Source: Porogramme epimiltina
Taxonomy: Eukaryota > Basidiomycota > Agaricomycetes > Polyporales > Polyporaceae
Reading direction: 5' to 3'
Assembly (NCBI GenBank): GCA_900155495.1
Contig: FTLJ01000513.1
Coordinates: 1 to 51,065, forward strand
Length of the DNA stretch: 51,065 nucleotides
This document shows positions 39,784-50,592 of the stretch, one piece after another (within the stretch, counting starts at the first letter, position 1; every line of letters begins with the position of its first letter). Under the pieces are notes generated by a model. It was not told where the DNA came from, made no database searches, and saw only the letters and a program-made list of their open reading frames with translations. The position numbers and the translations under genes were made by a program.

Positions 39784-42700
39784 ATGAACAGTCCACCGAC
39801 GAAACGGATCAAGCTGGAACAGTCCGAGCCCGACTTCATCCCCCACGACAACCCAGGATCTCCAGCAGAAGATGAAGACGTGGGCGAAGATGACGAAGAA
39901 CGCTGCAGCATTTGTCTGCAGTCTTACGCAGACAGGACAATGATTCCAACATGCTCTCATGAGTTCTGCTTTGAGTGTCTCTTGATATGGGCCGGTACGT
40001 CGCTGCTCAGCTCTCAAGTAAGCCCACTAAGTGTCCTATTCCTCCAGACCAGTCCAGGCGCTGCCCTCTATGCTCTCAAGACGTGGGCAAGTACCTAATG
40101 CACAACATTCGGTCCAAGTATGATTACCAGAAGTACTACCTCGCTCCCCTTCGGACATCTCCTAAACCTCAAGCTGCAGAAGCTGCACGCGCGGATGCCC
40201 GTCGGAGGGCCGAACGACGGAGGGAGATTGAATGGGGGCGGCGTCGGAGGCGGGAGAGGGAGGAAGAAGACGAGCTGGAGAGGGCTATTGAGAAGCGTAG
40301 ATGGGTTTACCGCAACAAACTATACGCAAAGGTGAGCCTAACTTACATCACTATTTATCTCACTTCCCCGTGTGTCCTTGGCCGATGGCCGACTACAAGC
40401 ATGTCCTCTTCTTGCTTTTTGAATACGTGTCCACCATCTTCAAGTCTTGACTTGGTACAAACCTAACCCGAACGTCGGTTTAGCACGTCGCTTCCAATCC
40501 CTATACGCGCTACCGACCGTTTCCCACTCCCTCCCAATTCACGGCCTCGCAAGACTATATATCTCGTGCCACCATATTCATTCGCCGCGAACTGAGAGTA
40601 TGGGTGGGACTTGATGTCGAGGTTAGTCTCGGCGGAGGGGAAGCATGGTTCCGGCAAGAAGCGTGAGCTGATGTCTCGCTTCTAGTTTCTGACAACATTC
40701 ACGGTGTCTCTCATGAAGTCCCTAGACATCCGTTCAGAGCCGGCGGTAAGACTGCTCTCCGAGTTCTTAGACATGGACGCGGATCACGGACATGAACGCG
40801 CGAACGCAGAACATTTCGCACATGGTAAGTTCGCGATCCGATTTTCTCTCGGAACTCTTATTGTCTGAGGTAGCGCACACGAAACCGAGGTCGTAAGAGA
40901 TGTGCGCCGCATAGCTGGACGTAAGATTGAATGCCGTACCCCGCGATGCTGGGGTTCCAAGCTTATTGTCTCGAACCACCGGATAGGTATCGTGCTAGCC
41001 ACACACCTCGGTACAAGTCAGACTCCCCTCCCCTGGGCTCGCACCCTATACGCAAATTCATTTTGCCGGCGGCCTATTCGCCTTACCGTTTCGAGAAGCT
41101 GATGGCCACCCTCGTGAGCGAGATCAATTCAAACCACTCACCACTCATTCCTTCCACAGAACTTTATTCTTACCTTCGGTCCCCATATCGTGACCTGACA
41201 GCTTACGATAACAATGTCCAGGTGAGAAATTTTTCACCGATCAGTTTTCGAAGGCGCTCCGGCTCATCGTCCCCTCAAAGTATGATGTGTCCCTCGATAT
41301 TCCGCCGCCCGACGCTCCCCAGCGCCGACGACGGTGGCAATCACGTTCACCCTCCCCGCCGCGGTCTCGGTCTCGCTCGCGGTCTCGAGAGGGCCCATCC
41401 GTTCATTCACCCTCGCCTCGCCGACGACCGCCGAGGTCCCCGTCGCGGTCTCGGAGTCGCGTACGCCGGTCCAATAGCGTTCTCCACCTACGCTCGCCAC
41501 ACAGACAGGGAGCCACAGATTCGCCTGGCCCTAGTCAACGCCGACATTACAATGAAGAAGACCGCGGCGGCGAGGTACGATGCCCTCGTGCTCCTCGCTC
41601 CCGATCAAGAGAATCGCACTCGTCGGCTTCTTCGCCTGTCCGTCGCCGCCCCGGCCACCCAGTACACAATTATACACAATCGACCCGTGACGGGACTGAA
41701 GGGAAGGGGAAGGGGCGTGCAGACGATTATAGCGCAAGCTCCCCGACCACTCTTTCTCCCCCAGGCCAGGCGGACGCCAAGGCTGTAGATGGCGGCGTCC
41801 ATGCCGGCATGCGCAGCGGTCGACAAAATCGTTCGGGTTCCCGTACCAGTCGCCAGGGCGCTCTTACCGCATCCACGTTATCGACCCCCCCACGCAGCAC
41901 CGATCTGCCCACTTCAGAGTTGAGCGGTGGCGGGGGCGGTCTAGCGGCACCTGTGGCGGCAGACTACGATAACATCAGCGCCGCGTCTCGTCCGCCGCTA
42001 GCGAACGGGACCGACGCTCAGCCCTCCGGTCCCGCCCACCCGACGGAACGAACGCGAGCGCCGGCGCGAATGCGCCGCAACCCATGGCAGACGATGCGGG
42101 AACACTTGGTGGGAGGCGGGCGAGAGCCACGTTCCACCGTCATAGAGCAAGCTCAAGAAGCGGAAGGCGCATCGGACCCGGAGCCTGTTTCAGTGCGAGG
42201 GTCACAAGCCCCGCGCGGGCGAGCGCCTGTTTCCCGCGAGGGTGCCCTGCGCCCTAGGGGTTCCCCCAGCCCCAGGCCGGGCGACACGGTCCCTTCGCTG
42301 CTCTTGCGGTTGTCGGACCCCGTGCCGGCAGCGTCTGCGGCGCCGCCCCACACCGCGCGCGGAAATGCCCCCGGCGCGGACGCAGGCCCACGCCGAGAAA
42401 CCGTCTCCGCGCCCAGCAGCAGGGGGGCCCGCACGCCCGAGGACGCCAGCCGCGTCGCACGCACGCGAGCAGCGAACGCCGGGCGGAACGTGGCCTCGCG
42501 CGGAGACGAGCAACAAGAAGAGGAAGCCGCGTCCGCCCCGCCTGCTGTCGAACTTACGCTGGCGAGCGTACAGCCCCCCGGTGCCGCGCCGCCGCGGTAC
42601 GGCGAGCGTGGGCCGGCCGTGCAGCACGCCGATGAACGTGGAGCGTGTGGCGCCGCGCCGCGGGGGGGCGTGGCCCACCCCCGAGGCAGCGCGGCCCACT

Positions 42701-43332
42701 CCGCTGCTCCTCCCCCTGCAGGTCGGGCATTGCACATCCCTTTCCGGCCGAGGTCGAGAGCTGATCCGCCCCCCCTCCCCTCCCCTCTTCTGCGTCACCC
42801 CCGCACAGCTGACGCGCCCGCCGCCGCGGCCGGAGAGCCTGATCCACGTTTTCTGCTCGTGCAGAAGCTCGGGCTCGAGAAGCGCAGAGCCGCCGCCGCC
42901 GCTCCCACCGCTCCCACCGCTGAGAACGCGCCGGCGGGCGCAGACACGCGCAGGTGCGGATCGCCCCCCGCCCGTGCGGCTGCCACGCCGCCGCCCGCGA
43001 GCGCGCTCGGGCCGCCCGCGCTATTGTCTGGGCGCAATACACACGGCAGCGCGTCGCGCCCCACGCCCGCCGCGCTCCGCTCGGACGCTGTCGTTGCGGA
43101 GCGTCGGGAAGCAGCGCTGCGTGGCCAGGCACTGCTCCGCGTCCGCCTCGCCGCGGCGAAGAGGGCCGCGTTGTCCGGGGAGGCGGGCGGGCGGCCAGGC
43201 ACGCCAGGGGAGAAGGGCCCCACCGCTCCCGCGTCGGAGAAGGCGGACGTCGATGCCGTGGACGATCGCCGCGTGACACGGGACCTGGAGGACACGCTGA
43301 GGAGCAGGCTGAGGGCGCGGAAGGCAGGATAG
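39784..43332 (+). CDS. RING-finger E3 ligase with RS-rich tail (Topors-like layout)
   Basis: Exons 39784-39994, 40048-40331, 40484-40621, 40686-40824, 41160-41221, 41281-43332; 961 residues. The RING is C3HC4: Cys41, Cys44, Cys57, His59, Cys62, Cys65, Cys76, Cys79, split by intron 1 between Ala70 and Asp71. It is followed by an Arg/Glu-rich coiled segment (about 110-150), then ASNPYTRYRPF and IFIRRELRVWVGLDVE, HFAHELYSYLRSPYRDLTAYD, and YDVSLDIPPPDAPQRRRRW, the order seen in Topors-type nuclear E3 ligases. The tail has SR repeats (SRSPSPPRSRSRSRSR) and long disordered Ala/Pro/Arg stretches ending in LRVRLAAAKRA and LEDTLRSRLRARK. Likely nuclear ubiquitin or SUMO ligase. Introns 3 and 5 are ordinary; intron 2 is 152 bp and intron 4 is 335 bp. 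Small introns within the 2-kb last exon are possible. Confidence 0.86.
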
Positions 43333-43855
43333 GGATTGATCGGGGTGATCTACATACAGGTTCTCCTTTGTGTTCAGTAGGCTGCCTTACACCGAGCGGA
43401 TATTAAGTACTACTTTTCCGAATTCCGTACGCTACAAGTAGACGGGAGCCGTGTGTTGGTGACAAGCGACATGATAGGTCGCGCGGGAGACTGGGAGGGG
43501 CTGGGTACTATACTCTGAACGTACAATAACGGGATTCGGTGGCGCGGTAAAAGATGGGATGTTCCATGGTGTGAACGAAGAGACGGAAACCGATTATACG
43601 GGCGTCTAGGGCGAGGTACGGTAATGAGCGCGATTAATCAGAGTAATGAAGGTAGCGGGCAGCGGGCCCTCGGGCAAGTTCCAGAAGATTAAGGATCGCA
43701 ATACAAGCTTAGGGTAGTGAGTGACACGTGCACGAAAACGTGGCAGAGTTCGTGAAAAGACGTCGAGGAAGGATCGTGGTGGTGCGGCGAAAAAATATAC
43801 ACAGGGAGCGGGGTCCGTGGCGCGCTGGGGGAGGGGGCTCCATTAGGGATTATTC
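43333..43855. other. Intergenic between convergent RING and homeobox genes
   Basis: Shared 3' flank; no gene seen. Confidence 0.5.
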
Positions 43856-45742
43856 TTAGCGATTACGAGTACTGGTCGAGGGCTGTTCGTCGGCGGAGTC
43901 GTGGGGGCCGGGTCGTGCAGGGTGCTCTAGCGGTGCACGTCCTGTCGTAGATCGTACGGGGTCGAATCGCGTGCGGAGGACAGGAGAGAGGGGGCTGCGG
44001 ATGGGGGACGGCCCCGACGGCGTCATCGGCACCACAGTGGCGAGCCGGGGGAGCGGCTCCGCGCGGAAGGGCCCGCTGCCGCCGCGCGTCGCGGTCGGCG
44101 AGGACGTCGCGGACGACGGCGCGGTGGCGCCCTGCCCGTGGGGGATGGGCGGCGAGCGGCGGGGCGTGAACGGCGAGAACGCGGGGTCGTCCCACTGCGG
44201 CTGGGGCTGCAGCGTAAACGGGGGCGGGATGTTGAGCACGGGGCGGGGGTGGGAAAAGTCGACGTTGGGCGGCGGGAGCGCGGGGCGGCGCGCGTCCTCG
44301 AAGCTGCGCGGGCGCTGGTGCTGGTGCTGGTGCTGGTGCTGGGCGTGCGCGGCGGCGCTTGCCTCGAGCGAGCTGATCGACGCGAGCATCGGGTGGCCGC
44401 CGCTGGCCCCTGCGCTGAGCGGGCTGATGGGGCTCGAGCCGGGGGCGCGGGCACGCGCGACGGCGGTGAGCACGGGCGGGAGCGTCAGGGTGAGCCCAGG
44501 GCCCTGCTCGCCCGCGGGGTGGCCAGGACGGGGCGCCAGGCGGTACGGCTCGGGAATATCCGTCGGCGCGGTCGAGGGGCGGGCCAAGAACGCCTGCGAA
44601 CGCCTCGAGGGCCATGCGGGGTCGTCGAACTGGAGTCGTCGACTCGAACCGGGGATACCGGGGCCCGCCAGCTGCGTCGGGGGCATACCAGATCTCGCGT
44701 ATTCCTCGGCAAGATATGGATCGTGATGGGCACCATACGTGAACCGGTCGGAGCCCGCGCTAGAAGGGGCGCTGCGAGCGCTGTACGGCATGTCGCCCAT
44801 GGCGGAGTGCCCGCGCGAGAGGAATCCTTCGAGGTGGGAGGCCGGGAGGTGGGCCATCGTCGTCGGGCTCACTTCGCTGGTGGCGCCCGGAGGTAGGTTT
44901 GTGAAAGGCCCGAACTGGGGCGGACGGGTGAGGGGGGCGGTGGTCGTCGTCGCCTGCCCTCGGGGCCGACGTGCCTTCTGGCGCTGGTTCTGTGAAGGGG
45001 TCAGCACGGGCGGCACACAGGGCGGGGAATCACAGGGCAGCTCACCTGGAACCAGATCTGCGCACGACGGCGGGGACCTAGGGTGAGCACACGGACGTAG
45101 CCGGCGGGGAGCGAGGGCGGGGCGTACCTGTACTTTGCGTGCGCTCAGCCCAATGGCTCGTCCGACCTCCTCGCGCATTTGCGTGGTGGGGAAACGTGAC
45201 TGCACGACGGGCGCGTAAGCGTGCGCGCGGGGCGGAGGAAGCGCGTCAGATAGTGGGGGGAGGGGGGGTGGAGCGCGGGGGCGTACCTGAGCAAGCAATG
45301 CGTGGAGGACGGCGGCTTGGTGGGGCGTTGTCAACGTCCGCGTCCGCTTCTTCTTGGGGGGCTGGCCTTCGGGCGCGCCCCCCTCCGAGGTCGACGGCTT
45401 GCTGGGGCCCCCTTCCATCTCGGTGTCCGCCATGTCGCCTTGCGAGGACGATGCGGAGGGGCTCGAGCGCTCGGATTGCTTCCGCTTGCGACGGCCAGTT
45501 TCGGGATCGGAGGACGAGGCTGCGGCTGCGGTGTCGACGCGGAGGGCGGCGGAGGAGGGGGGCTGCGAAGCGGCGTGGCTGGAGGGGGAGGCTCGGTGAG
45601 CGGGTTGGGTGTCTGGAGGTGCCGTGCGGCCGGATGGTGAATGGGAGGACCGGCGTTGGTGAGGGGTCCTGGTGTGGTGTTCACCGGGAGGAGGGCCAGA
45701 GGCAGATGAGGACGCGTCTGCAGCGTTGCGTGACATGTTCAT
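43856..45742 (-). CDS. Homeobox transcription factor, 4 exons including a 12-nt micro-exon
   Basis: Exons on the minus strand: 45742-45287, 45199-45128, 45057-45046, 44989-43856; introns 87, 70 and 56 bp, all phase 0; 557 residues. The homeodomain is at residues 131-190: KKRTRTLTTPHQAAVLHALL, then SRFPTTQ..., KVQ, IWFQ, NQRQKARR. The numbering is canonical (Arg5, Leu16, Leu40, Val45, Trp48, Phe49, Asn51, Arg53) only if the 12-nt exon IWFQ is included. The three introns plus micro-exon keep an open frame if unspliced, which would hide the loss of helix 3. The flanks are disordered and Ser/Pro-rich, with a His-Gln repeat. It is a typical (60-residue) homeodomain regulator, possibly developmental; no paired HD gene or mip1 lies nearby, so it is unlikely to be the mating-type locus. 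Confidence 0.92.
   Translation of the reverse strand: MNMSRNAADASSSASGPPPGEHHTRTPHQRRSSHSPSGRTAPPDTQPAHRASPSSHAASQPPSSAALRVDTAAAASSSDPETGRRKRKQSERSSPSASSSQGDMADTEMEGGPSKPSTSEGGAPEGQPPKKKRTRTLTTPHQAAVLHALLAQVRPRAPPPLPPLSDALPPPRAHAYAPVVQSRFPTTQMREEVGRAIGLSARKVQVRPALAPRRLRPCAHPRSPPSCADLVPGELPCDSPPCVPPVLTPSQNQRQKARRPRGQATTTTAPLTRPPQFGPFTNLPPGATSEVSPTTMAHLPASHLEGFLSRGHSAMGDMPYSARSAPSSAGSDRFTYGAHHDPYLAEEYARSGMPPTQLAGPGIPGSSRRLQFDDPAWPSRRSQAFLARPSTAPTDIPEPYRLAPRPGHPAGEQGPGLTLTLPPVLTAVARARAPGSSPISPLSAGASGGHPMLASISSLEASAAAHAQHQHQHQHQRPRSFEDARRPALPPPNVDFSHPRPVLNIPPPFTLQPQPQWDDPAFSPFTPRRSPPIPHGQGATAPSSATSSPTATRGGSGPFRAEPLPRLATVVPMTPSGPSPIRSPLSPVLRTRFDPVRSTTGRAPLEHPARPGPHDSADEQPSTSTRNR
44313..44342. repeat. 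GCTGGT hexanucleotide repeat encoding (His-Gln)n in the homeobox gene
   Basis: Four perfect GCTGGT units plus a fifth variant; on the minus strand they read as alternating His and Gln codons. Length polymorphism between strains is likely. Confidence 0.85.
45046..45057 (-). other. 12-nt micro-exon (IWFQ) of the homeobox gene
   Basis: The minus strand reads GTGCGCAG, then ATCTGGTTCCAG, then GTGAGC. Both neighbours are GT-AG introns (45127-45058 and 45045-44990). It encodes homeodomain positions 47-50, with Trp48 and Phe49. Confidence 0.85.
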
Positions 45743-47166
45743 AGAGACAGAACGGGAATAGAAAGTGAGCGAGCGATTACAGTTGAGTACCAGTGGGGCC
45801 AGCGTTGCGTTAATTAGTGAGGTCTTGAATTAGGAAGAACCAGATTGAGTAGACGCGTCGAAGGGGGTTCAGACCTTCGGCGGGGGAATGATACAAACAG
45901 ACCAGGAGGTTCAGCACATCGGTTCGGGGGGGAGGGAGGGAGAGAGTACACCAGGCCCGGGGACAGTCACAAACGAAGGAAGGGGAAGGGGTGCAAGGAG
46001 CACCTGCGCGCGTGGAAATAACTTGGCGACCCAACGAGCATGATGACGAGTCGGCGCTGCGACGAAATAGAACCGAAACCGAAACTTATCGACGGGATCG
46101 AGGTGAATAATTGCAAGAGCAACGCGGGGGAATCGTTGAAGCCGTCGCACGCCGTTGCGCCTTCCAGCCGGCCTAGCCCGATTCGGCATCAGACGCCCGT
46201 CTTAAGGCCCCGTCGCCGCCCCCCGAGATTCCAACGCGGGAAAATCCTGCAACAAATCCGCCACCGCCAGGGCGCCCCCGCGAGCCGTGCGCCGTGCGCC
46301 GTAGCGCCCCCGCACTCTGCTCGTGGGCCCCAGTCCGAGGCTGAGTCTGAGTCTGGATCTAGAGCGTGTGTTACTAGGGCGCACTCCGCCCAGCCGGCTG
46401 CCGCCAACGCCAACGGACGCTCCCAGACCGCAACCCGCATCCGACAGTATTACGGCCGCATTACGGCGCGACGTCTGTCGCCCTCTCGTCGCTGCTGCGA
46501 ACGCCCCCCACCGACACGCGCCCGCACCCGCACGCACGGGGCACCACCGCGCGGCCCCACCTGCCAGGCCCCGCCACCGCGGCTCCCGGCGCACCCGCCA
46601 GGGCCGTCGCGCGGCGGTGACGCACGCGGCCCCACCGCGAGCGCGCACGGGCGATCGGCTCGCCCCCCGACCGGCCGCGGAGCAGGGCCGCGAGAGGGGA
46701 GAGGCGAGAAGGGCGAGGGGGGGGGTGGGCGCTGGCAGAGGCTTGTGCCTTTCTGGGCCGCTGGTGCGCCGTTGATGCGAGATGGGATCGGGAAGGGGGG
46801 CGTGCGGGCGCGCGCGCGCGTGCGGCGTGCCATCGCGCGGGTCGCCAGGAGCAGTCGAATTCATCCGTGGCACTGGACGTTGCCGATCGCCATCAGCAGC
46901 GACGACCAGGCAACCAGGCGGAGGCCGGCGGACAGCCGACGCCTCGTGCGCGCGCGTGCTTCTCGGACGTCTCTCTGTTCTCGCCTTCCTTTCCTTTCCT
47001 GCCCCATGTGCGCGCGTGCCCCGTCGCGACGCGCGCTAGCTACGCACGCAGCAGCTGGCTCTTAGCAGCGCACTCGCCCCGCATTAATGGTGGGGTTTTT
47101 AATGTGCGGGCGGCTGCGCCGAGGCCGACAATTGAGCCCATTATGCAGTAATGAACGAAATGAAAA

Positions 47167-47180
47167 GGGGCGCGCGCCCC
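47167..47180. repeat. Perfect 14-bp palindrome GGGGCGCGCGCCCC
   Basis: Self-complementary, GC-only, in the gene-free region. Confidence 0.8.
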
Positions 47181-48793
47181 CAGTGGGGACTGGGCTGGAG
47201 CCTTCCTTCCTGCGCGATCACCCATGGGTGCCACGATAGAGCCCGGCGCCGCCACTTTAACTCACCCTCCGCGGGGGTGACGGCCACCCAGTGACAGCGT
47301 TAAGACGCCGGCCGGTGCGCGGTGGGCATCGAGTGGGGATCTGTGAAGGGCGTCCCCCGTTCGTCATCGCCTTCCTCTGCACACGCGGCGGAGGGGCCCA
47401 ATCAAGCTCGCCCTCCTCGAGCCCGGCGAGGGGCTGGGCAAAGTTCCATTCGCAGCGGGCGCGCATATGGGCGTCCGTGATCGCAGTCCTGCACGCCATG
47501 CTCTCGCAAGGAGCGCGTCCACAATGCTGGTCGACGCCACAAAGGAAGTTCTAGGTAGAGCCGAGTAGACAGGACGACGGCCCGGGCTGTGCGGGGCCAC
47601 AGATATGGCAGAAGGTGCGGGATATGGAGGGCATCGGGGAACTCACCGGGCGCGATGGGGGGGATTTTCGGACATCGGGAGGTGTTGTAGCGTGCGGTGC
47701 ACGCACACGAGCGTCGCGCGAGTGTACTCCGAGGGCACGTCGAACAAGACTGGATTCGCACGAGACGAGGGACGTCTCGATGCCGGTGCAGCAGACGGGA
47801 CGGGCAGCTAATGAATGCGCGCGATGTGTGTGTGAGCGGTGCGGCGGGGCGGAGTGTATGCTCGGAGCGTTGTACGAACTTTGCTGGAGGACACAAACGA
47901 CGGAGAACATCGCCATCGCAGGCTTCGTGCGATCGAGCGTCGAGACTGCACCCGGGCGTGACGGCCCTGCGGGGACGGGCGAGAACCGAAACCGAAGGCG
48001 GTGATTAGCCGGCCGGGGGACCGTGCGCGAAGTTTAACGTCTCTGGCTGACCGGACACGGCTTTCGATCGCGATGCTCGAGTCGCGGGATGACAAGCGAG
48101 CCTCGAGGTCAGCACCGCTGACTCATCGCACCCGGCGAGAGAGCGTTCGGTAAATGAAGAACACGAACAGGGCTCGGACGAGGAGGAAAGTCCCACTGAT
48201 AGCGTCCGGGCGAGGACGAACCTGGAGGACGCTCCGGAGCGAGGGAAAGGCCAATTGAGTCGTCGTTGCCACCCGGGATGGCCGCAGAAGGATACACTGC
48301 GCAACACGTTTGTACGGGCCACCCGCCACATGCGATCAAACGGACGTGCGGATGCTACGGAGCGCCGCAAGTGTCCAAGTGTCGGCGACTCCGCAACGAG
48401 GACTCAGGAGGTCGGTCGGCTGGCCCCCCCCTTACGGCAACGTCTCTCTCTTCGTGACGACCGGCGAGCTCGCGGCTCGCGGCGCAGGGCGGGCGGGCGG
48501 CACGCGCGCAGAGTCGTGCCTCGGTGCGCTTGCGGACGGCGGGAAAGAAGGGCGTGCGCGGTGATAGATGAGTGCGCCAGGGCGTCGACTAGCCCCAAGT
48601 GCAGCCGGGCGAGGACGACGAGGGGCGACGAACCTGGCCCGATGGCACTTGCAAGCGAGGCGAGGCTGACAGCGCCGACGGACGACGCGGACCAAAGTCC
48701 GTAGCAACAGGAAACAGGAACCCGAACCCGAGCCCGCTCTCAAGCACTAAGCGCTCAGCTCGGCCCTCGGCCCCAGACTCCGCCCGAGAGCCA

Positions 48794-48848
48794 TCACGTC
48801 AATGTCACGCCCCACGCAGCACGTGACCGACGCGCACGTCACGTCACA
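48794..48848. promoter_or_regulatory. Cluster of CRE half-sites and an E-box
   Basis: Within 55 bp there are TCACGTCA, TGTCACG, CACGTG (48820-48825), and CACGTCACGTCACA (48836-48849). These are ATF/CREB-type (TGACG) and bHLH-type (CACGTG) cores. The cluster lies about 90-145 bp before ATG 48939. Confidence 0.5.
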
Positions 48849-48938
48849 CACGCGTCCCCGCGTCGGCGCCTTCCTGCCTTGTCCTCTTCCGCCACCCGCC
48901 ATCTCCGCTTAACCACTCGTGCGCACGGCTGCAGTCCG

Positions 48939-49478
48939 ATGCTCGCCGTCGCGCAGCCTTTGTACGCCCTGCCAACGCAGCCCGCGTTCAGGTGGCTCCC
49001 CGCCCAGGAGCGCAATCTCAACAGGGACGTGGTCTACCCGGACCCGGCCACCGAGACGCCAGAAGAGTACGTCTCTCGCACATATCTCCAATTCCTATGG
49101 TTACCGCAGGTGAGGCGCCACATTCACTCCGTTACCTTCCCATAAAACGCCGATTCTCCTTATTTTCCGCCTCACTTCCGCTGCGCACGCCCCACTCGTG
49201 GCGCATACTCTCGGTCTCCCCCGGAGGCGGAGGGGGGGACACGTCGCTCGAGGCCCGCCGGGATCTAGCCCCCTGCATCGAGGACGGCCACGATGTGGGG
49301 TGCGCAGGCTCCTCATCCCGCTCATGACCCCCAGCTACGTAAAGTGCCCATCCGCGGCGGGTCAACTCGCCCGGCCTATCCCTTGCGGGGTCACGCTCAT
49401 CCACAGGAAGCCCGCGTTCTCATCGGCCTCCGACCGGCAGGCAGAGGGTGCGCCCTTCCGTGCTGTGCGGCTTCATGA
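48939..49478 (+). CDS. Possible small gene or 5' part of a gene, unrecognised
   Basis: Exon 1 is 48939-49109 (57 codons), with sensible codon use and non-low-complexity protein: FRWLPAQERNLNRDVVYPDP, then EEYVSRTYLQFLWLPQ, ending at a good donor GTGAGG. A phase-consistent second exon is 49335-49478 (acceptor CCCCAG, stop TGA), giving 104 residues with a 225-bp intron, but its Gly/Arg-rich sequence is less convincing. Exon 1 might instead splice to an exon farther on. A CRE/E-box cluster just upstream supports a promoter here. Function unknown. Confidence 0.4.
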
Positions 49479-50592
49479 CAGAATTTGAACCTTTTTCTGG
49501 GTTCGAACTTTGGGGCGGAAACCCCCTCGGCCCCGTCCTGGGGACCGCGCTGCACCGGCACCCGCAGCGCAGCCGCCGTGCAACACAGGCGTCGGCTCTC
49601 CTCGCCACCCGGCGGACGTTTTGCTGTGATGTGGGGCCTATTTTACCGTTAAGCGACTCGAGGAACGGCCGGGAGGCTCGTGGTGCGCGTTAGCGCCTGC
49701 ACCTGAGGCTGACATACGCGCTGCCGTACGTGGAGAGACGTGTCCCGAGCGTTGGATGCGGAGGAGCGCGGCCTCGTCCTTGCGTTCTACCCGAGATCCG
49801 CTCTCTGGCCCCCCGTCGAGCATCTTTTGCGGACGACCCGCAGGCCGGCTAACCCTCCATTGTGTGCATAAATCGGCCGTGCGTTCTGGGGCAGTGATCG
49901 GGCCGCTTAGGCGCAACGCCTCGATATCTTTGTCCCAGCCCTCGAGACGGCACCCGCTCGCGGTCCTCTGTTTCCGCTTCCGGACGGCCAGCATCAGGAC
50001 CTGTCGGGGAGCCAATGCCACCCCGCGGGCCTGGTCCGCGGGGCGTCGCGCGCCCGTGAGCCTCGTGCATCACCCATGGCACCCACCCTATCATCTCATC
50101 TGCGCCAAGTCCCGCATCGCGCTCGCCCCTAGCATCCAGCGTTACTCCCCCGCACTACGTGGGCATCATACCCCTGTGCGGCGTTGGCCACGCCGCCGCT
50201 TTGGGATCTACGTGGCGGCGGCGAGCGAGCGCGCTGCGCACCATGCCCCGAGAGGGGTAAAGTGGGTCATCGCGGAGCATAACCATCCCCAAGTGGGGGA
50301 AACTGGGTTAATTGTCCCCGCCCCCCGGCAGAGCCCGCCTTTGAGCTATCCATATGCGTCCTTTGCGGCGGATCGATGACCCCGCTGAACCACTCACATC
50401 CAGCGCACACGCGATGTGGCACACACCGGGATGCGTGACCGGGTTTCGGTGCCTCCTCGCGCTCCCGGCGTGCCGTAATATGGCTAGCGTGTGGCCCCTT
50501 CGGTCGCGCACCCGGCGCTGCATTGCATTTTCCTGTCTCCTGGGCGGGGCTAATTGTACGGAGCGCTGACCCATTACGTTCCCCAGTCAATC
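49479..50592. other. Intergenic or intronic, nothing firm
   Basis: GC-rich with overlapping chance frames. Around 49490 there is an imperfect TTGAACC..GGTTCGAA inverted repeat that does not form a tRNA. No gene supported. Confidence 0.4.

Larger units (their letters stand above)
45743..48938. other. GC-rich 3.2-kb gene-free region upstream of the homeobox gene
   Basis: Long open frames occur on both strands and in most frames (for example 46040-47065 plus), but they overlap each other, are Arg/Ala/Pro/Gly-rich, and carry no domain or consistent splice pattern. High GC removes stops by chance. I treat it as noncoding: a long upstream region of the homeobox gene, with possible long 5' UTR or unannotated RNA. 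Contains GGGGCGCGCGCCCC at 47167-47180. Confidence 0.5.

Noticed and set aside
43856..45742. Mating-type HD locus
   Set aside because: Single homeobox gene, typical 60-residue homeodomain, no divergent partner HD gene and no mip1 neighbour.
46040..47065. 341-codon plus-strand open frame, with overlapping frames on the minus strand
   Set aside because: Arg/Pro/Ala/His-rich, no domain, many competing frames; explained by high GC content.
49480..49530. tRNA-like TTCGAA with inverted repeat
   Set aside because: No acceptor stem, D arm or A box; only a short stem.
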